A stretch of DNA of 64,000 nt from Kitasatospora sp. NBC_01246 (GTDB taxonomy: Bacteria; Actinomycetota; Actinomycetes; Streptomycetales; Streptomycetaceae). Shown in pieces: positions 16,211 to 23,225 of the stretch (positions are counted from its first letter, which is position 1; each line of letters starts with the position of its first letter). The position numbers and the translations under genes are program-made. The stretch is taken from NCBI RefSeq assembly GCF_036226505.1, contig NZ_CP108484.1, positions 7,659,501 through 7,723,500 on the forward strand, in the 5' to 3' direction. Under the pieces are notes generated by a model. It had not been told where the DNA came from and ran no database searches. It saw nothing but the letters and a program-made list of their open reading frames with translations.

Positions 16211-16279
16211 AGGTACGGCTTGAATCGTACCTCTCGGCAGCGGTACTGTCCCCGAGGTATGAGATTCGTCGTACCTCGG
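16211..16279. promoter_or_regulatory. ArsR operators overlapping the divergent promoter
   Basis: AGGTACG-(8)-CGTACCT at 16211-16232 and CCGAGGTA-(12)-TACCTCGG at 16252-16279 share AGGTA/TACCT half-sites. A plausible plus-strand promoter, TTGAAT (16220-16225) and TACTGT (16244-16249) with an 18-base spacer, is covered at its -35 by the first repeat and at its start point by the second. This geometry fits direct repression by the adjacent ArsR protein. Confidence 0.65.
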
Positions 16280-16295
16280 GTGAGGGAGAAATCGC

Positions 16296-16607
16296 ATGGA
16301 TCAGCTGGTCACGCTCGTCGGGATCGCCCGCCCGAAGCCCGAACGGGCCTTGGAGCTAAAGGAGTTGCTGCTCTCCTTCGTGGCCCCCACCCGGCGGGAG
16401 CCGGGCTGCCTGGAGTACCACTTCCACGAGGATCGCGAGGAGCCCGGCGTCTTCGTGTTCTACGAGGCGTGGCGAAGCCAGGCCGACCTCGACGCCCACC
16501 TGGCCCTGCCGCACCTGAGCGCCTTCTGGGAGCGGCGGATGGACTACCTGGCCAGTGACCTGGAGATCCGCTTCCTGACGATGCACAGCCCCTACGGCCG
16601 GGAGTAG
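16296..16607 (+). CDS. antibiotic biosynthesis monooxygenase (ABM) domain protein
   Basis: A 103-residue dimeric alpha/beta-barrel protein. VTLVGIARPKPERALELKEL, PGCLEYHFHEDREEPGVFVF and YEAWRSQADLDAHLALPHL follow the ABM/YgiN quinol monooxygenase pattern. Members act on quinones or polyketides without cofactor; the substrate here is unknown. ATG 16296 follows GAGGGAG. Control by the divergent ArsR regulator is likely, suggesting induction by a small reactive molecule. Confidence 0.9.
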   Translation: MDQLVTLVGIARPKPERALELKELLLSFVAPTRREPGCLEYHFHEDREEPGVFVFYEAWRSQADLDAHLALPHLSAFWERRMDYLASDLEIRFLTMHSPYGRE

Positions 16608-16635
16608 CCCGCCGCCGGCTGCCATTCGGCGGCTG

Positions 16636-17334
16636 TTATTCGGCGGGGATGCCGCGGAGGAGGAAGGGGAGGTGGGCGCCGCGGGCGAGGGCGTCGAGGG
16701 CCTGGGTGACGCGGTGGTGCTGGTCGGGGTCCATGGTGTCGGCGAGGTGGTCGGGGTGGATGAAGTGGAGGCCGGTGATGTGGTGCGGGGGTCGGTGGTG
16801 GGTGGTGGTGGCTTGTTGGGCGCGGGTGAGGCGGCCGCCCCAGTAGACGAAGTCGATGGCTTCGGGGAGGAGTCGGGCGTCGGTGTAGTCGGTGGCGAGG
16901 ATGCTGCGCAGGGGGAGGACGAGGCCGGTTTCGGTCTCGGTGTGACGGCGGGCGGCGAGGTGGGGGAGTTCGTTGCGTTCGGCGCTGCCGCCGGGGAGGG
17001 TGAGGCCGTTCTGGTGGGTGGTGGCGACGAGGAGGACGGCGCCGTCGGGGTCGAGGGCTAGGGTCTGGTGGCCGAGGCGTCGGCGGGGCGGGTTGGTGAG
17101 GATGTCGGGCAGGGGGTAGAGCACGGCTTGCTCCTGGGGTGGAGGGGGTTGGAGTCGCCAGGTGTAGGCGGTGGGGAGTCCGGCGACGACGCCGGTGGTG
17201 AGGATGAGGCCGAAGACGAGGAGTCGGGGTGTGAGCGGCCCGTCGCGGATCGGCCGGCAGGCGAGGGCGGCAGCTCCGGCGCTGAGCGCGGGGATCGTGA
17301 GGGTGACCGCGAGGAGCCTGGACGCCGGGCTCAC
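16636..17334 (-). CDS. membrane-anchored NUDIX-fold protein with degenerate Nudix box
   Basis: A 232-residue protein. Two hydrophobic segments occupy residues ~1-60 (LLAVTLTIPALSAGAAALAC and LLVFGLILTTGVVAGL). A Nudix domain follows: DPDGAVLLVATTHQNGLTLPGG, then SAERNELPHLAARRHTETET. The Nudix box consensus REUxEE reads RHTETE, so two of the usual acidic metal ligands are changed and hydrolase activity is doubtful. The start GTG 17334 overlaps the stop of the upstream gene (GTGA), which indicates translational coupling and settles the start. The fold call is firm; activity is uncertain. Confidence 0.75.
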   Translation of the reverse strand: MSPASRLLAVTLTIPALSAGAAALACRPIRDGPLTPRLLVFGLILTTGVVAGLPTAYTWRLQPPPPQEQAVLYPLPDILTNPPRRRLGHQTLALDPDGAVLLVATTHQNGLTLPGGSAERNELPHLAARRHTETETGLVLPLRSILATDYTDARLLPEAIDFVYWGGRLTRAQQATTTHHRPPHHITGLHFIHPDHLADTMDPDQHHRVTQALDALARGAHLPFLLRGIPAE

Positions 17335-17585
17335 GCCGCGCTGTTCGCGCGGGGCGGGCTCGGGTGCTGGACGGGGATGTGGCGGGGCTGGTCGAGCCGC
17401 TGGAGGTCCTCGGGCCGGGTGGTCCACTCGCAGCCGCCGGCTTCGGGCCGGAGGTAGGCGGTGCCGCCGAGGGTGTCCATGTAGACGCCTTCGGCGGGCT
17501 GCCCGTCGGGGGAGCGGTGGGCCCGGTCGCGGACGACTTCGCCGATCCGGGGCTGGTAGGCGGGCGTGCGGGGGCGGCTGGGCAT
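17331..17585 (-). CDS. small conserved protein coupled to the NUDIX gene
   Basis: An 84-residue soluble protein with no domain I can name. It contains RIGEVVRDRAHRSPDGQPAE and a DTLGGTAYLRPEAGGCEW segment, and ends in a Pro-rich tail. I recall similar small proteins next to XRE/DUF397 regulators in streptomycetes. ATG 17585 follows AAGGAG. Its stop overlaps the start of the NUDIX gene by four bases, so the two are co-translated. It is divergent from the XRE regulator at 17708. Confidence 0.7.
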   Translation of the reverse strand: MPSRPRTPAYQPRIGEVVRDRAHRSPDGQPAEGVYMDTLGGTAYLRPEAGGCEWTTRPEDLQRLDQPRHIPVQHPSPPRANSAA

Positions 17586-17707
17586 GCGGGCTCCTTGGTA
17601 GCTCTGTGCGTCGAGTCCCTTACGGCTCGTGTTTATGATGACCCTCGTTGGTGCAGGATCAGCCCGAGATCTGAATTTGATGCTGATGATCCACAAGTTG
17701 GTGGGAC

Positions 17708-18556
17708 ATGGTTAATCGCAGGCAACTTGACCCGACATCAGGCCCGTGGGCGCCCTTCGGCGTGCAACTGCGCAGGTCGCGAGAGGTGAAGGGGCTTACG
17801 CAGGCCCAGCTGGCGAAGAAGGTCGGATTCGACCCGTCCTATGTCTCCTACGCTGAACTTGCAACGCGCGAGCCTCCGAGTGAGAAGTTCGCTCGTAGGG
17901 CCGACGAGGCGCTGGAGACCGGAGGAACGCTGCTGCTGATGTGGCTGCAGAACAAGCACTCGGCTCTCCTGGAGGGCTTCCCCGAGTATGCGAGCCACGA
18001 AGCGAAGGCTGCCGAGATACGGATCTTCGAATCAGGCGTCGTTCCTGGGCTGTTCCAGACCGAGGCCTACGCAACTGCCCTGGCCATGGCCGATGTTCGT
18101 CGTGGAGCGATCACTCAGAGGCAAGCGGACGAGCGAGTCACCTTCCTGCTCACTCGTCAGCAGTTGCTGCGGCGGAGCAGCCCTCCGCTCGTGCATGCCG
18201 TTCTCGACGAGAGCTGCTTGCGGCGGCCGATCGGGGGGTGGGGCGTGATGGACGAACAACTCGGCTTTCTGGAGCAGCAGTTCGACGTGAGTCACGTGAT
18301 TCTTCAGGTTGCCCCGTTTGCCATGGCAGAGCACAGGCCGTTCGCTCTGCCTATGGTGCTCCTTACGCTCTCTGATCACTCGTTTTTGGGGTATTCGGAG
18401 TCGGAGGGGCGCAGTCATCTTGAGCGCAATTCTGGCGCGCTGACAGCGTGGAAGAGACAGTACGATCGACTGCAGGTGGGAGCGCTGGCCGAGACGGCGA
18501 CTCTCGAATGGATTCGCGCTGCTCGGGAAGGAACCACATGTCCGACATCAACTTGA
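17708..18556 (+). CDS. XRE-family regulator with DUF5753 (Scr1-type) domain
   Basis: A 282-residue regulator. Residues ~17-75 are a Cro/CI HTH (LRRSREVKGLTQAQLAKKVG and PSYVSYAELATREPPSEKFA). The rest is the DUF5753 domain (ESGVVPGLFQTEAYATALAM, then ERVTFLLTRQQLL). In streptomycetes these proteins work with small DUF397 partners in development and antibiotic control (the WhiJ/AbaA-like group). The next gene is exactly such a partner and overlaps this one by 19 bases. Codon use is noticeably more AT-tolerant than in the neighbours, hinting at a mobile or fast-evolving cassette. Confidence 0.9.
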   Translation: MVNRRQLDPTSGPWAPFGVQLRRSREVKGLTQAQLAKKVGFDPSYVSYAELATREPPSEKFARRADEALETGGTLLLMWLQNKHSALLEGFPEYASHEAKAAEIRIFESGVVPGLFQTEAYATALAMADVRRGAITQRQADERVTFLLTRQQLLRRSSPPLVHAVLDESCLRRPIGGWGVMDEQLGFLEQQFDVSHVILQVAPFAMAEHRPFALPMVLLTLSDHSFLGYSESEGRSHLERNSGALTAWKRQYDRLQVGALAETATLEWIRAAREGTTCPTST

Positions 18557-18747
18557 CTCGCGCCGCGTGGGTGAAGTCCAGCTACAGCCAGCAGGGTGGC
18601 AACTGCATCGAGGTGGCGCCCGGGTTCCCTGGTGCCATGCCTGTTCGTGACTCCAAGGACTCCGAGGGGCCTTCGCTCGTCTTCGCAGCCGATGCCTGGC
18701 GGTCGTTCGTCGCCGCCGTACAGGCGGGCGAGTTCGGCGCCGTCTGA
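18538..18747 (+). CDS. DUF397 protein, partner of the XRE regulator
   Basis: A 69-residue DUF397 protein: LTRAAWVKSSYSQQGGNCIE, then MPVRDSKDSEGPSLVFAADA and WRSFVAAVQAGEFG. These small acidic proteins are thought to antagonise or tether the XRE/DUF5753 partner. The ATG at 18538 lies inside the end of the regulator gene and follows AAGGAA, so the pair is translationally coupled. Confidence 0.92.
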   Translation: MSDINLTRAAWVKSSYSQQGGNCIEVAPGFPGAMPVRDSKDSEGPSLVFAADAWRSFVAAVQAGEFGAV

Positions 18748-18857
18748 TCGATCGTCGCCTGCGCCCTCCGATCGCATCCGATCGGAGGGCGCTCTGCGTG
18801 GGTAGCCTCAAGGTGATGGGTGGTGAACCCAAGCTTGAGGAAGGAGCTTCGGCTGCG

Positions 18858-19070
18858 ATGCTCGTCGACCTGAGTGGTGCCCGGTGGCGGAAGAGCAGCT
18901 ACAGCAATGGCGGTGGCGGCTGCGTGGAGGTTGCGGACGGCTACGGCGGTGCCATGCCCGTTCGTGCCTCCAAGGATCCCGGCGGGCCCGTGCTCGTCTT
19001 CGCGGCCGATGCCTGGTGGGTGTTCGTTGCAGGCGTTCAAGGTGGGGAGTTTCGGTTGTCGTCAGAGTGA
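18858..19070 (+). CDS. second DUF397 protein
   Basis: A 70-residue DUF397 paralogue of the preceding gene: LSGARWRKSSYSNGGGGCVE, MPVRASKDPGGPVLVFAADA and a WWVFVAGVQGGEF ending. The ATG at 18858 has AAGGAG eleven bases upstream; an in-frame ATG at 18816 has a poor site. Separation of 110 bases from the first copy allows its own promoter. Tandem duplication followed by divergence is the simplest origin, as the two share about half of their residues. Confidence 0.88.
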   Translation: MLVDLSGARWRKSSYSNGGGGCVEVADGYGGAMPVRASKDPGGPVLVFAADAWWVFVAGVQGGEFRLSSE

Positions 19071-19093
19071 CGAATAGTCGCTACTCTGGCCCC

Positions 19094-19468
19094 ATGCGAA
19101 TCACTCTCACGCGTGCCAGTGTTGCCATGGGGGACGATGTGGACGCGCCCCACGAAGCCCACCTGGAGGCCGACGGCGCCACCACGCTCGGCGAGTTCGT
19201 GCGTCAGGTCGCCCTCTCGGGGTACTTCCCGCAGATGGCCTGCTGGGTGGTGTTCGATGGCCGGCGGAAGCCGGCGCCCGCGCCGATCGCGATGCTCTCG
19301 GCGCCCTGGGAGCAGCCGCGGTTCCTGGACGACGCGCTGCGGCACCGGTCGCTCGACTCGCTCGCGGGTGAGCACGGTGAACTCGGTGAGAACGGCGAGC
19401 TGAGCCTCTTCTTCGACTACCGGGCGACCATCGCGCCGGACGTCCTGTGGCAGCGCCTCATCGGCTGA
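19094..19468 (+). CDS. small uncharacterised protein
   Basis: A 124-residue soluble protein I do not recognise. It has LTRASVAMGDDVDAPHEAHL, a conserved-looking GEFVRQVALSGYFPQMACWV core and an acidic C-terminal half ending SLFFDYRATIAPDVLWQRL. ATG 19094 is preceded by TACTCT (19082-19087) six bases upstream and no ribosome site, the arrangement of a leaderless transcript. It converges on an FAD monooxygenase gene 19 bases away. Confidence 0.75.
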   Translation: MRITLTRASVAMGDDVDAPHEAHLEADGATTLGEFVRQVALSGYFPQMACWVVFDGRRKPAPAPIAMLSAPWEQPRFLDDALRHRSLDSLAGEHGELGENGELSLFFDYRATIAPDVLWQRLIG

Positions 19469-19487
19469 CCGACGCCCCGACGCCCCC

Positions 19488-21158
19488 TCACCCCGTGCCG
19501 AACGTCCGGCGCAGACAGGTCGCCAGCCGGTCCGGGGTGGGCGGGTGGAAGCGTCCGGCGAGGTAGCCGTCGGGGCGGATCAGGAAGGCCTCGCCGGGGC
19601 GGGCCCCGTAGGCGCTGCGGAACTCGCCGCCGGTGTCCCGGGCGGTCGGCAGCCGCCACAGGGGCGCGGGCGCGTCCGGTGCGAGCACCGCGTAGACGTC
19701 CAGCAGCCCGTGGGCCGTGGAGAGGGCGGCGACCGCGCACGTGGTGACCGGCTCCTCGGGTGTCGCCGCGTCGAGGTGGAACAGCAGGGTGTGGCGCGGG
19801 CCGCGCAGCAGGTCGAACAGCCGGACGGGGTAGTGCGCGAGGTCGCGCGCCAGTCCCCGGCTGTCCGGGGCCCGTTCGCCGGAGCCGGGCCCGTGCCCGT
19901 GCCCGGCCGGTCCGCCGTCGCCCTCCGGCTCGACCAGCGGGCTGTCCGGGTAGCCGACCAGCAGCTGGGCCTCCCGCCGCAGCACCGCGTCGAGGATGTC
20001 GGGCGAGCCGGGGTCGGCCTGGACGCCGGTCCGGGAGTGGCGCACCGTCCGGCCGACCACCTCGGCGCCCACCGGGTGTCGTTCGGCGTGGTAGCTGTCG
20101 AGCAGGCCGGCGGCGCCGACGCCCCGGACGGCGAGCGCCAGCTTCCAGGCGAGGTTGTAGGCGTCCTGGATGCCGGTGTTCATGCCCTGCGCGCCGGTGG
20201 GCGGGTGGATGTGGGCGGCGTCGCCGGCCAGGAAGAGCCGCCCGGCCCGGTAGCGGTCCACCAACCGGTGGCTGATCCGGAAGGTGGAGGACCAGCGCAG
20301 CGCCGAGGCGTGCGTCGGCTGCGGCGAGAGCCGGTCGAGCACGGCCTGGATGTGCCGCAGTTCGGGGGCCGCTCCGCTCTCCAGCCCGTGCGCGACGCCG
20401 TCCTGGGCCCCGGCGCGGGCCAGTTCGTCCGGGACCAGCATCGACACCCGGTAGCGCTTGCGGCCGGGGAGCGGGATGCAGACCAGCAGGTCGTCGACCC
20501 GGCCTTCGGCGTCGTGGTGGGTGGCGCGGACGCCGTACCCGGCGGGGAGGTCCCAGTCGACCTCGACGTCGCCCAGCATGTACTGCTCGGGGAAGGCGTC
20601 GCCCTCGAAGCGCAGGCCCGCCGCCTTCCGGACCAGGCTGTGCGCGCCGTCGCAGCCGATCACGTAGCGCGCCCGGACCTCCCGCGGCCCGGACGGTGTC
20701 GCGAGCACGGCCAGGACCCGGCCGTCGGGCCCGTCGGCACCACCGGTGCCCGCCTCGGCCTCCTGATCGAGGGCGAGCAGCTCCGTGCCGCGCTCGACCC
20801 GCGTGCCGTACCCGGCGAGGTGCTCGGCGAGCAGCCGCTCCGTCGTGTACTGGGGGAGCGCGGCGAAGCCGTAGGGGATGTCGGGCGGCATCGTGAGCTC
20901 GATCCGCGGCCCGGGCCGCCCGTCGACGAAGGGCAGCTGGCCGTGCATCGGGACGGCCTCGTTCAGCGCCGCGCCGACCAGGCCCATGGCGTCCCACACC
21001 TCCATGGTGCGCGGCTGGACGCCGACGGCCTTGGCGTAGTGCTGGGGGACGGCCAGCCGGTCGATGATCCGGCAGTCGACCCCGTGGCGGCGAAGCTCGG
21101 CCGCGGCCGTCAGTCCGACCGGGCCCGCGCCCACCACCAGTACGTCGATCTCGTCCAT
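19488..21158 (-). CDS. FAD-dependent aromatic monooxygenase
   Basis: A 556-residue class A flavoprotein hydroxylase. The N-terminal dinucleotide fold is VVGAGPVGLTAAAELRRHGV. The FAD ribityl motif is LFLAGDAAHIHPPTGAQGMN with GIQDAYNLAWKL. The C-terminal ~120 residues resemble the thioredoxin-like domain of the PheA/RebC group. It hydroxylates an aromatic or polyketide substrate using NAD(P)H and O2; the substrate is unknown. ATG 21158 follows GGGAG. No biosynthetic partners are adjacent, so a detoxification or tailoring role is open. Upstream lies a block of GC-rich imperfect repeats. Confidence 0.9.
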   Translation of the reverse strand: MDEIDVLVVGAGPVGLTAAAELRRHGVDCRIIDRLAVPQHYAKAVGVQPRTMEVWDAMGLVGAALNEAVPMHGQLPFVDGRPGPRIELTMPPDIPYGFAALPQYTTERLLAEHLAGYGTRVERGTELLALDQEAEAGTGGADGPDGRVLAVLATPSGPREVRARYVIGCDGAHSLVRKAAGLRFEGDAFPEQYMLGDVEVDWDLPAGYGVRATHHDAEGRVDDLLVCIPLPGRKRYRVSMLVPDELARAGAQDGVAHGLESGAAPELRHIQAVLDRLSPQPTHASALRWSSTFRISHRLVDRYRAGRLFLAGDAAHIHPPTGAQGMNTGIQDAYNLAWKLALAVRGVGAAGLLDSYHAERHPVGAEVVGRTVRHSRTGVQADPGSPDILDAVLRREAQLLVGYPDSPLVEPEGDGGPAGHGHGPGSGERAPDSRGLARDLAHYPVRLFDLLRGPRHTLLFHLDAATPEEPVTTCAVAALSTAHGLLDVYAVLAPDAPAPLWRLPTARDTGGEFRSAYGARPGEAFLIRPDGYLAGRFHPPTPDRLATCLRRTFGTG

Positions 21159-21219
21159 GACCGCTCCCGGGGACGTCCTGACCGCCTCCCTCCAGGCTGC
21201 GCCCGACCGGCACCGGTCC

Positions 21220-21335
21220 GCCACCGCTGCCGGAGAGCCCAGCCACCGCTGCCGGAGGGCCCGGCCGCCGGTACCCGAGCGAGCCCCGGCCACCGGTGTC
21301 GGAGCGGCCCCCGGCCACCGCCGCCGCGGTGACCT
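21220..21335. repeat. imperfect tandem repeats upstream of the monooxygenase
   Basis: About five degenerate copies of a 22-25-base unit that begin GCCACCGCTGCCGGAG, GCCACCGCTGCCGGAG, GCCGCCGGTACCCGAG, GCCACCGGTGTCGGAG and GCCACCGCCGCCG. They lie 60-180 bases upstream of the monooxygenase ATG, in the 351-base divergent gap to the YVTN gene. They do not form a gene. A role as repeated binding sites or as slippage-prone sequence is open. Confidence 0.5.
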
Positions 21336-21509
21336 CCCGGGCCGGCGACGGAGGGCAACCAATTCCAAACACTTGGCGACAATCCCGGCCAACTCATGAC
21401 GGTCCGTCAATCAGCCTTCTACGCTTCGTCCGGCCCCGGTGCGGTGGCGGAGCCGCCGCCGCACCCGGTCGCTTCCCCCGATGTACTGACGAGTCTGGAG
21501 CAGACCCCC

Positions 21510-23159
21510 GTGAGAATAAGCCGTTCCCCGAGCCGCACCTGGACGGCCGTGGTCGCCACCGGCGCGGCCACGGCCGCGCTGTTGGTGCAGCCCGCCACAG
21601 CCTGGGCCGCGGCGCCCGCGCCCGTCGTGACGACCACCGTCGCCGTGGCGCCCTACCCGGCGGGCGTCGCACTCGCGCCGGACGGCAGCCGGGCGTACGT
21701 GACCAGCCAGAGCAGCGGCACCGTCACCGTGCTCGACGCCGCCACCGGCGCGGTCTCCGGCACGTTCACGGCCGGCAGCGGCTCGTACGCCGTGGCCTGG
21801 TCCCCCGACGGGCAGCACGCTTATCTGACCCACCAGCTCGACGACGCGGTCAGCGTCGTCGACACCGCGAGCAACACCGTGGCGGCCACCGTCGCGGTCG
21901 GCGCCGAGCCCTTCGGGGTGGCCGTCTCTCCGGACGGCGCCCGCGCGTACGTCAGCAGCGCCGGCGCGGCGACCGTGAGCGTGATCGACACCGCGAGCAA
22001 CACCGTGACCGCGACCGTCCCGGTCGGCGCGGAGCCGCACGGCGTGGCCGTCTCGCCCGACGGGGCGCACGTCTACGTCGCCGCCTCGGGCGCGCAGGCG
22101 GTGGACGTCATCGACACCGCGAGCAACACGGTGAGCGCGGACGTCCCCGTCGGCCACGGAGTCTTCGGCCTGGCGCTGAGCGCCGACGGCTCCCGCCTCT
22201 GGACGGGCAACGGCGGTGACGACACCGTCAGCGTGCTGGACACGGCGGGCCGCACCGTCGTGTCCACGGTGACGGTCGGGGCCAACCCGTTCTCGGTCGC
22301 GCTCTCGCCCGACGGCAAGTCGGCGTACGCCTCCAACTACGGTGACGGCACGCTGAGCGTGATCGCCACCGCGGACCGCAAGGTCACCTCGACGGTGCCG
22401 GTCGGCACCAGCCCGTACGCGCTCGCCGTCACCCCGGACGGGCGGCGCGGCTACCTGGCCGACTTCGCCGCGAACGCCGTGACGGTGCTCGGCTTCCCGC
22501 TGCCGGTGCCGGTCGTCACCGGGGTCAGCCCGGCGAGTGGACCGCAGGCGGGCGGGACGAAGGTCACCATCACCGGGACCGGCCTGAACGGCGCCACCGC
22601 CGTGAGCTTCGGCGCGGCCGGGAACGCCACCGCCGTCTCGTGCACGGAGACCGGCTGCACCGCCACCGCTCCCGCCGCCGCCGCGGCCGGGGTCGTCGAC
22701 GTCCGGGTCACCACGGCCGGCGGTACCAGTGCCGTCGTCCCGGCCGGGCGCTTCACCTACACCGCGCCCACCGCCGACCTCGCGGTCTCGCTCGCCGCCA
22801 CCCCGGTGGGCGGCCTGTTCTCCGGGCGGGTCGACTACACCCTCACCGTCACCAACCAGGGCCCGGAGACGGTGACCTCGGCGACGATCTCGGCCGACCT
22901 GCCGGCCGGCTTCACCGCCTCCTCGACCGACTGCACGATCGCGGCGGGCAAGCTGACCTGCGCGGTCGCCGGTCCGCTCGCGAAGGGGGCGAGCGTCACC
23001 CGGCACGTGACGGTCCACGTCGGCCTGCTCAACCTCGGCCGGACCTTCACCGTCACCGCCGCTCGCACCGCGAGCGCGCCCACCGACCCGGTGGCGGCGA
23101 ACGACCGCGCGTCCCGCACCTGCTCGGCCACGCTCGCGTTGCTGATCAGCTGCAAGTGA
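21510..23159 (+). CDS. secreted YVTN beta-propeller protein with IPT/TIG and DUF11 domains
   Basis: A 549-residue exported protein. Residues 1-33 are a signal peptide (RTWTAVVATGAATAALLVQP, then ATAWA before the cut). Eight to nine ~42-residue YVTN-type repeats follow (PYPAGVALAPDGSRAYVTS, VSVIDTASNTVTATVPVGAE and similar), forming a seven- or eight-bladed propeller. An IPT/TIG immunoglobulin-like domain (VVTGVSPASGPQAGGTKVTI) and a DUF11 adhesin-like module (VDYTLTVTNQGPETVTSATI) end the protein. Start GTG 21510 has GGAG upstream and puts the signal peptide at the N-terminus. It probably acts at the cell surface; the ligand is unknown. Confidence 0.88.
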   Translation: MRISRSPSRTWTAVVATGAATAALLVQPATAWAAAPAPVVTTTVAVAPYPAGVALAPDGSRAYVTSQSSGTVTVLDAATGAVSGTFTAGSGSYAVAWSPDGQHAYLTHQLDDAVSVVDTASNTVAATVAVGAEPFGVAVSPDGARAYVSSAGAATVSVIDTASNTVTATVPVGAEPHGVAVSPDGAHVYVAASGAQAVDVIDTASNTVSADVPVGHGVFGLALSADGSRLWTGNGGDDTVSVLDTAGRTVVSTVTVGANPFSVALSPDGKSAYASNYGDGTLSVIATADRKVTSTVPVGTSPYALAVTPDGRRGYLADFAANAVTVLGFPLPVPVVTGVSPASGPQAGGTKVTITGTGLNGATAVSFGAAGNATAVSCTETGCTATAPAAAAAGVVDVRVTTAGGTSAVVPAGRFTYTAPTADLAVSLAATPVGGLFSGRVDYTLTVTNQGPETVTSATISADLPAGFTASSTDCTIAAGKLTCAVAGPLAKGASVTRHVTVHVGLLNLGRTFTVTAARTASAPTDPVAANDRASRTCSATLALLISCK

Positions 23160-23162
23160 GTC

Positions 23163-23206
23163 CGGCGCCGCCGACGCTCCCCTTCGGGAGGGCGTCGGCG
23201 GCGCCG
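23163..23206. terminator. bidirectional terminator between YVTN gene and rox
   Basis: CGGCGCCGCCGACGC and GCGTCGGCGGCGCCG form a perfect 15-bp stem, extended by TCCC/GGGA around a CTTC loop. It begins four bases after the YVTN stop codon and 20 bases before the convergent rox stop codon, so it can serve both genes. Confidence 0.8.
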
Positions 23207-23225
23207 CCGTGCACCGCTTCGGCGC

